Below the pieces are notes generated by a model. That model was given only the letters and a program-made list of their open reading frames with translations, ran no database searches and was not told where the DNA came from. The translations under genes were made by a program, and so were the position numbers. Of a stretch of 7,881 nucleotides of DNA, positions 4,768 through 7,881 are shown in pieces; position 1 is the stretch's first letter, and each line of letters opens with the position of its first letter. The stretch lies in assembly GCA_023429685.1 (NCBI GenBank), contig JAEZDF010000155.1, positions 1 through 7,881 of the forward strand. The letters are read 5' to 3'. This DNA is from Bacillota bacterium. Lineage in GTDB: Bacteria; Bacillota; Clostridia; Oscillospirales; Ruminococcaceae.

Positions 4768-5583
4768 ATGGATAATCGAAGCATCGGCGTATTCGATTCA
4801 GGTCTTGGCGGGCTTACCACCGTCAAGGAGCTAAAAGAGCTTCTGCCCCATGAAAATATCGTGTATTTTGGCGACACCTCGCGCGTGCCTTATGGCAGCC
4901 GCAGCCGTGAAACCATTTTAAAATACGCGCGGCAGGATATTCGCTTTTTGCTGACGCACGATGTCAAGCTAATCATCATCGCCTGCGGCACGGTAAGCTC
5001 CATCTTAACCGACCAGATGGCGGCGGAGTATACCATCCCTGTCATCCGCGTACTTGACCCCGCCGCTCAGGCGGCATGCGCCGCAAGTAGGGGTAGCGGC
5101 ATCGGTATTATCGGCACCTCCGCAACGGTGCGCAGCGGCGCATACGGCAAGGCAATTCGTTCAATTAAGCCAAACGCACGTGTGGTTGGCAAGGCCTGTC
5201 CGCTGTTTGTTCCGCTGGTGGAAAACGGCTTTATCGACCGGGATAACCCCGTTACCAGGCTGGTTGCCGAGGGGTATCTGCACGACCTGAAAGACGAAGA
5301 GCTAGACACGGTAATCCTCGGTTGCACCCACTATCCGCTTTTATACCCCATCATCTCGGATATTCTGGGCGACGACATTGCCTTGATTGACGCGGGCAAG
5401 GAAACGGCGCGTTTTGCCGCTGCCTCGCTCAAGGCAATGGGGCTTGTGAACAACCGCGCAGAGGAAGGCGGGGTTCGCTTTTACATCAGCGACCAGGCGG
5501 ACGATTTCGCCCCAATCGCCGAGCGTTTTCTTGGAGGGCATATTAAGGAAAACGTACATATCATCGACATTGAGAACTACTGA
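4768..5583 (+). CDS. murI: Glutamate racemase
   Basis: MurI converts L-glutamate to D-glutamate for the second position of the peptidoglycan stem peptide, using two cysteines and no cofactor. The protein has 271 residues, normal for the family. IGVFDSGLGGLTTVKEL (6-22) includes the conserved Asp10-Ser11. YFGDTSRVPYGSRS (33-46) is the usual substrate-loop motif. The first catalytic cysteine is Cys73 in ACGTVSS (72-78); the second is Cys186 in GCTHYPLL (185-192), with His188. The first motif is ACGT rather than the common ACNT, so the residue after the cysteine is Gly74 instead of Asn. The C-terminus includes FYISDQADDF. It lies 43 bases after ddl and 73 bases before the DUF1934 start I chose. 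Pairing with ddl gives a small D-amino-acid cell-wall unit. Confidence 0.95.
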   Translation: MDNRSIGVFDSGLGGLTTVKELKELLPHENIVYFGDTSRVPYGSRSRETILKYARQDIRFLLTHDVKLIIIACGTVSSILTDQMAAEYTIPVIRVLDPAAQAACAASRGSGIGIIGTSATVRSGAYGKAIRSIKPNARVVGKACPLFVPLVENGFIDRDNPVTRLVAEGYLHDLKDEELDTVILGCTHYPLLYPIISDILGDDIALIDAGKETARFAAASLKAMGLVNNRAEEGGVRFYISDQADDFAPIAERFLGGHIKENVHIIDIENY

Positions 5584-5656
5584 CCGTAAAGGCTTTGCGG
5601 ACTAATATTTGTGTTTATACGACTGGGCATAAAAACGGAAAGGCATGGGCTTTGCA

Positions 5657-6094
5657 ATGAAAAAGGATGTACTGATTTCTATTAAGGGAATCTCCAGTAT
5701 AGACGGCGAGTCGGATACCATGGAGCTTACCACACTAGGCAACCTGTTTACCAAAAATGGCAAGCAGATTATCTGCTACAAGGAGTCGGAGGCTACAGGC
5801 TTTGCGGGCACGACAACGATGCTGGAGGTTGAGGGTGACAACAGCGTGGTACTCAAGCGGCGGGGCGCAAACCGCTCGGAGCTGATTATTGAAAAGGGCA
5901 AGCGTCATCTGTGTCACTACGATACCGGCGAGGGCGAGATTATGATTGGGGTGTTCTCTGACAGCATCACCAACAGCCTAAACGACAGCGGCGGTGACGT
6001 CAGCTTTAAGTATTCGCTTGATATCAATTCAAGCCTTGCCAGTGAAAACGAGGTGTATATCAACGTCAAGGAGTGTCAAAAGTTTGAAAGATAG
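5657..6094 (+). CDS. DUF1934 (YwiB-like) protein
   Basis: The protein has 145 residues, beginning MKKDVLISIKGISSIDGESD, and belongs to the DUF1934/YwiB-like family. It is a predicted small cytosolic beta-barrel resembling lipocalins in fold; its biochemical role is unknown to me. Family-like stretches are KESEATGFAGTTTMLEV, EKGKRHLCHYDTGEGE and the NDSGGDVSFKYSLDI end. No signal peptide or membrane segment is visible. The start could instead be ATG 5645, four codons upstream; I prefer 5657 because the family usually starts at MKKDVLISIKG. Neither start has an ideal ribosome binding site: GGAAAGG at 5637-5643 is 13 bases from ATG 5657 but only 1 base from ATG 5645. The stop codon TAG lies in the loop of a perfect hairpin. 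The placement before argS is the same as ywiB-argS in Bacillus, which suggests a link to translation or a shared transcript. Confidence 0.88.
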   Translation: MKKDVLISIKGISSIDGESDTMELTTLGNLFTKNGKQIICYKESEATGFAGTTTMLEVEGDNSVVLKRRGANRSELIIEKGKRHLCHYDTGEGEIMIGVFSDSITNSLNDSGGDVSFKYSLDINSSLASENEVYINVKECQKFER

Positions 6095-6105
6095 CTCTTT
6101 CAAAC
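6082..6105 (+). repeat. Perfect inverted repeat holding the DUF1934 stop codon
   Basis: GTTTGAAAGA (6082-6091) and TCTTTCAAAC (6096-6105) form a 10-bp perfect stem with the 4-base loop TAGC. The TAG in the loop (6092-6094) is the stop codon of the DUF1934 gene. No T-run follows, so this is not a standard intrinsic terminator. It may protect the 3' end, be an RNase site, or limit read-through into argS. Confidence 0.7.
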
Positions 6106-6187
6106 GGGTCTTGTGCATTGGGGCTTACTGCCGAACCCTTTGCTTATCCCCAAGCCGCGCAGCACCCAGAAAGGAAGGATCACATCA

Positions 6188-7881
6188 ATGGCCGATCTGA
6201 TTAAAACCGCTCAAAATGAGCTCAAGGATATTTTGCTTGCGTCCATAGGACGCGCGGTTGCCGCAAGCGATCTGCCCGCAGAAACGATGCCTGCATTTAC
6301 CATTGAGATTCCCGCAGATACCACCCACGGTGACTTTGCGACCAACGCCGCTATGGTGAGCGCACGCGCGTTTCGCCTGCCTCCCAAACGCATTGCGGAA
6401 ATCATCTGCGACTACTGCGTATTAGAGGGCACTTCGTTTGCTCGCTGCGAGATTGCAGGACCGGGCTTTATCAACTTCTTTTTGGATGCTTCGTGGTTTG
6501 CTAAGAGCGTGATGGCTGTCTTGACCGAGGACGAGCGGTATGGGCGCACAAGTTACGGTAAAGGCAAAAAAACGATGGTGGAGTTCGTATCCGCAAACCC
6601 CACTGGTCCTATGCACATGGGCAACGCCCGCGGCGGTGCTTTGGGCGACTGTCTTGCGGCGGTGCTGGAGTATGCGGGCTTTGACGTAACAAGAGAGTTT
6701 TATGTAAACGACGCAGGCAACCAGATTGAGAAGTTCGCGAACTCATTGAACGCGCGCTATCTTCAGCTGTACAAAGATAACATTGATTTCCCCGAGGACG
6801 GCTATCAGGGTGATGATATTAAGGAGCGCGCAAAGGAGTTTGCCGCTATCCATGCCGACGGTTATGTAAGCGCCGACGAAGACGTGCGCAAGAAGGCGCT
6901 CGTTGAGTTTGCGCTACCTCGAAATGTGGAAAAACTCAGAGACGACCTTGGACAGTACCGTGTCAACTACGATAAGTGGTTTTACGAAAGCGTTCTGCAC
7001 GAAGGCAAGCCCAGCAAGATTGAGGAGGCACTCCTCTTGCTTGCGAAAAACGGCTATACCTACGAAAAGGACGGCGCCTTGTGGTACAAGGCCACCGCCT
7101 TCGGCGCGGAAAAGGATGATGTTTTGGTTCGCGCAAATGGCATTCCCACCTATTTTGCCGCGGATATCGCTTACCACTACAACAAGTTTGTGGAGCGCGG
7201 ATATGATCAGGTCATCAACATCTGGGGTGCCGACCACCACGGACATGTGGGTAGGCTTAAGGGTGCTATGACCGCAATTGGCATTGACAGCGACCGACTG
7301 GACATCGTATTGATGCAGCTGGTTCGCCTTGTACGCGGCGGCACCGTGGTGCGCATGAGCAAGCGCACTGGTAAGGCAATTACGCTTAACGACCTGCTTG
7401 ATGAGGTGCCGGTGGATGCAGCGCGTTTCTACTTTAACCTTCGTGAGCCCAACAGCCATTTCGACTTTGACCTTGACCTTGCCGTAGAACAGAGTGCGCA
7501 AAACCCCGTTTACTACGTACAGTATGCGCACGCAAGGATCTGCAGCATCTTTAAGAATTTAGGAGCAGAGGGCACTAACATGCGCGCCTGCGCCCCCGAA
7601 GAGCTTTGCAAGCTGTCCTCTCGCGAGGAGATGGAGCTGATTCGCCACCTGGCAAAGCTGCCGGGTGAGGTGGACGAGGCGGCAAAGAACTACGACCCTG
7701 CCCGCATGACCCGCTACTGTGTGGATCTTGCGACGATGTTCCATAAGTTTTATAACGCGCACCGTGTAAAAAGCGACGACGAGCCGCTGATGCAGGCACG
7801 CCTGAACCTGTGCAGTGCCGTACGCATCACGCTTAAAAACGTGCTGGCACTGTTAAAGATTACCGCACCCGAAACGATGTA
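6188..7881 (+). CDS. argS: Arginyl-tRNA synthetase (open at the window end)
   Basis: This class I aminoacyl-tRNA synthetase charges tRNA-Arg and, unusually, needs the tRNA to activate arginine. My translation gives 564 residues from ATG 6188, with GGAAGG (6173-6178) 9 bases upstream. The frame is open to the last base, and the final two bases TA follow a typical ArgRS C-terminus (LLKITAPETM), so they are probably the first bases of TAA or TAG. The N-terminal tRNA D-loop-binding domain covers about residues 3-85. EFVSANPTGP is followed by the HIGH-type motif HMGN (143-146). WGADHHGH starts at 346, and the KMSKS-type motif is MSKRTG (390-395). The DALR anticodon-binding domain starts at about 442 (YYVQYAHARI). 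A 93-base gap follows DUF1934, with no clear promoter or terminator. Confidence 0.97.
   Translation, partial: MADLIKTAQNELKDILLASIGRAVAASDLPAETMPAFTIEIPADTTHGDFATNAAMVSARAFRLPPKRIAEIICDYCVLEGTSFARCEIAGPGFINFFLDASWFAKSVMAVLTEDERYGRTSYGKGKKTMVEFVSANPTGPMHMGNARGGALGDCLAAVLEYAGFDVTREFYVNDAGNQIEKFANSLNARYLQLYKDNIDFPEDGYQGDDIKERAKEFAAIHADGYVSADEDVRKKALVEFALPRNVEKLRDDLGQYRVNYDKWFYESVLHEGKPSKIEEALLLLAKNGYTYEKDGALWYKATAFGAEKDDVLVRANGIPTYFAADIAYHYNKFVERGYDQVINIWGADHHGHVGRLKGAMTAIGIDSDRLDIVLMQLVRLVRGGTVVRMSKRTGKAITLNDLLDEVPVDAARFYFNLREPNSHFDFDLDLAVEQSAQNPVYYVQYAHARICSIFKNLGAEGTNMRACAPEELCKLSSREEMELIRHLAKLPGEVDEAAKNYDPARMTRYCVDLATMFHKFYNAHRVKSDDEPLMQARLNLCSAVRITLKNVLALLKITAPETM

Noticed and set aside
6914..7531. 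205-codon open frame antisense to argS
   Set aside because: It lies wholly inside the conserved argS catalytic region, has no recognisable domain or ribosome binding site, and reflects codon bias on the coding strand.

Overview
The window looks like chromosomal DNA of a Gram-positive Clostridia-type bacterium, most likely in the Oscillospiraceae/Ruminococcaceae neighbourhood. That placement is inferred from the rpmG-secE-nusG-rplK-rplA-rplJ-rplL order, strong GGAGG-type ribosome binding sites, Firmicute-type r-protein leaders, and a DUF1934 (YwiB-like) gene next to argS, as in Bacillus. Base composition is moderate, near 50% G+C by eye. I see no mobile element, CRISPR array, tRNA or rRNA. The genus cannot be fixed from this sequence alone.

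Left half, minus strand (3431 down to 1): the transcription/secretion/ribosomal-protein locus. A good sigma-A promoter (3403-3431) precedes a structured leader and then rpmG (L33), secE, nusG, rplK (L11), rplA (L1), rplJ (L10) and the first 24 codons of rplL (L7/L12), which runs off the left edge. Inside this gene string are three RNA control elements. An L1-binding-site mimic lies just upstream of the rplK ribosome binding site, a second copy lies just upstream of the rplA ribosome binding site, and rplJL has its own strong promoter followed by an L10 leader ending in a terminator-type attenuator. L1 would therefore repress rplK and rplA translation, while the L10-L12 complex would tune transcription of rplJL.

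Middle (3259-3650): a 392-base divergent intergenic region. It holds the rpmG promoter and leader on the minus strand. On the plus strand it holds a second promoter followed almost at once by a strong terminator hairpin, so the predicted product is an RNA of only about 50 nt, or an attenuated ddl leader. A weaker ddl promoter candidate lies past the terminator.

Right half, plus strand (3651-7881): ddl (D-Ala-D-Ala ligase), murI (glutamate racemase), a DUF1934 gene and argS (arginyl-tRNA synthetase). The first two supply the D-amino-acid parts of peptidoglycan. DUF1934-argS is a conserved Firmicute pair. The argS reading frame is open to the last base; the final two bases, TA, are probably the start of its stop codon, so the protein appears complete at 564 residues.

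The genes are housekeeping. The most interesting material is in the non-coding RNA: the duplicated L1 site, the promoter-terminator pair before ddl, and a perfect hairpin that holds the DUF1934 stop codon in its loop. I found no evidence of a wholly new protein system.
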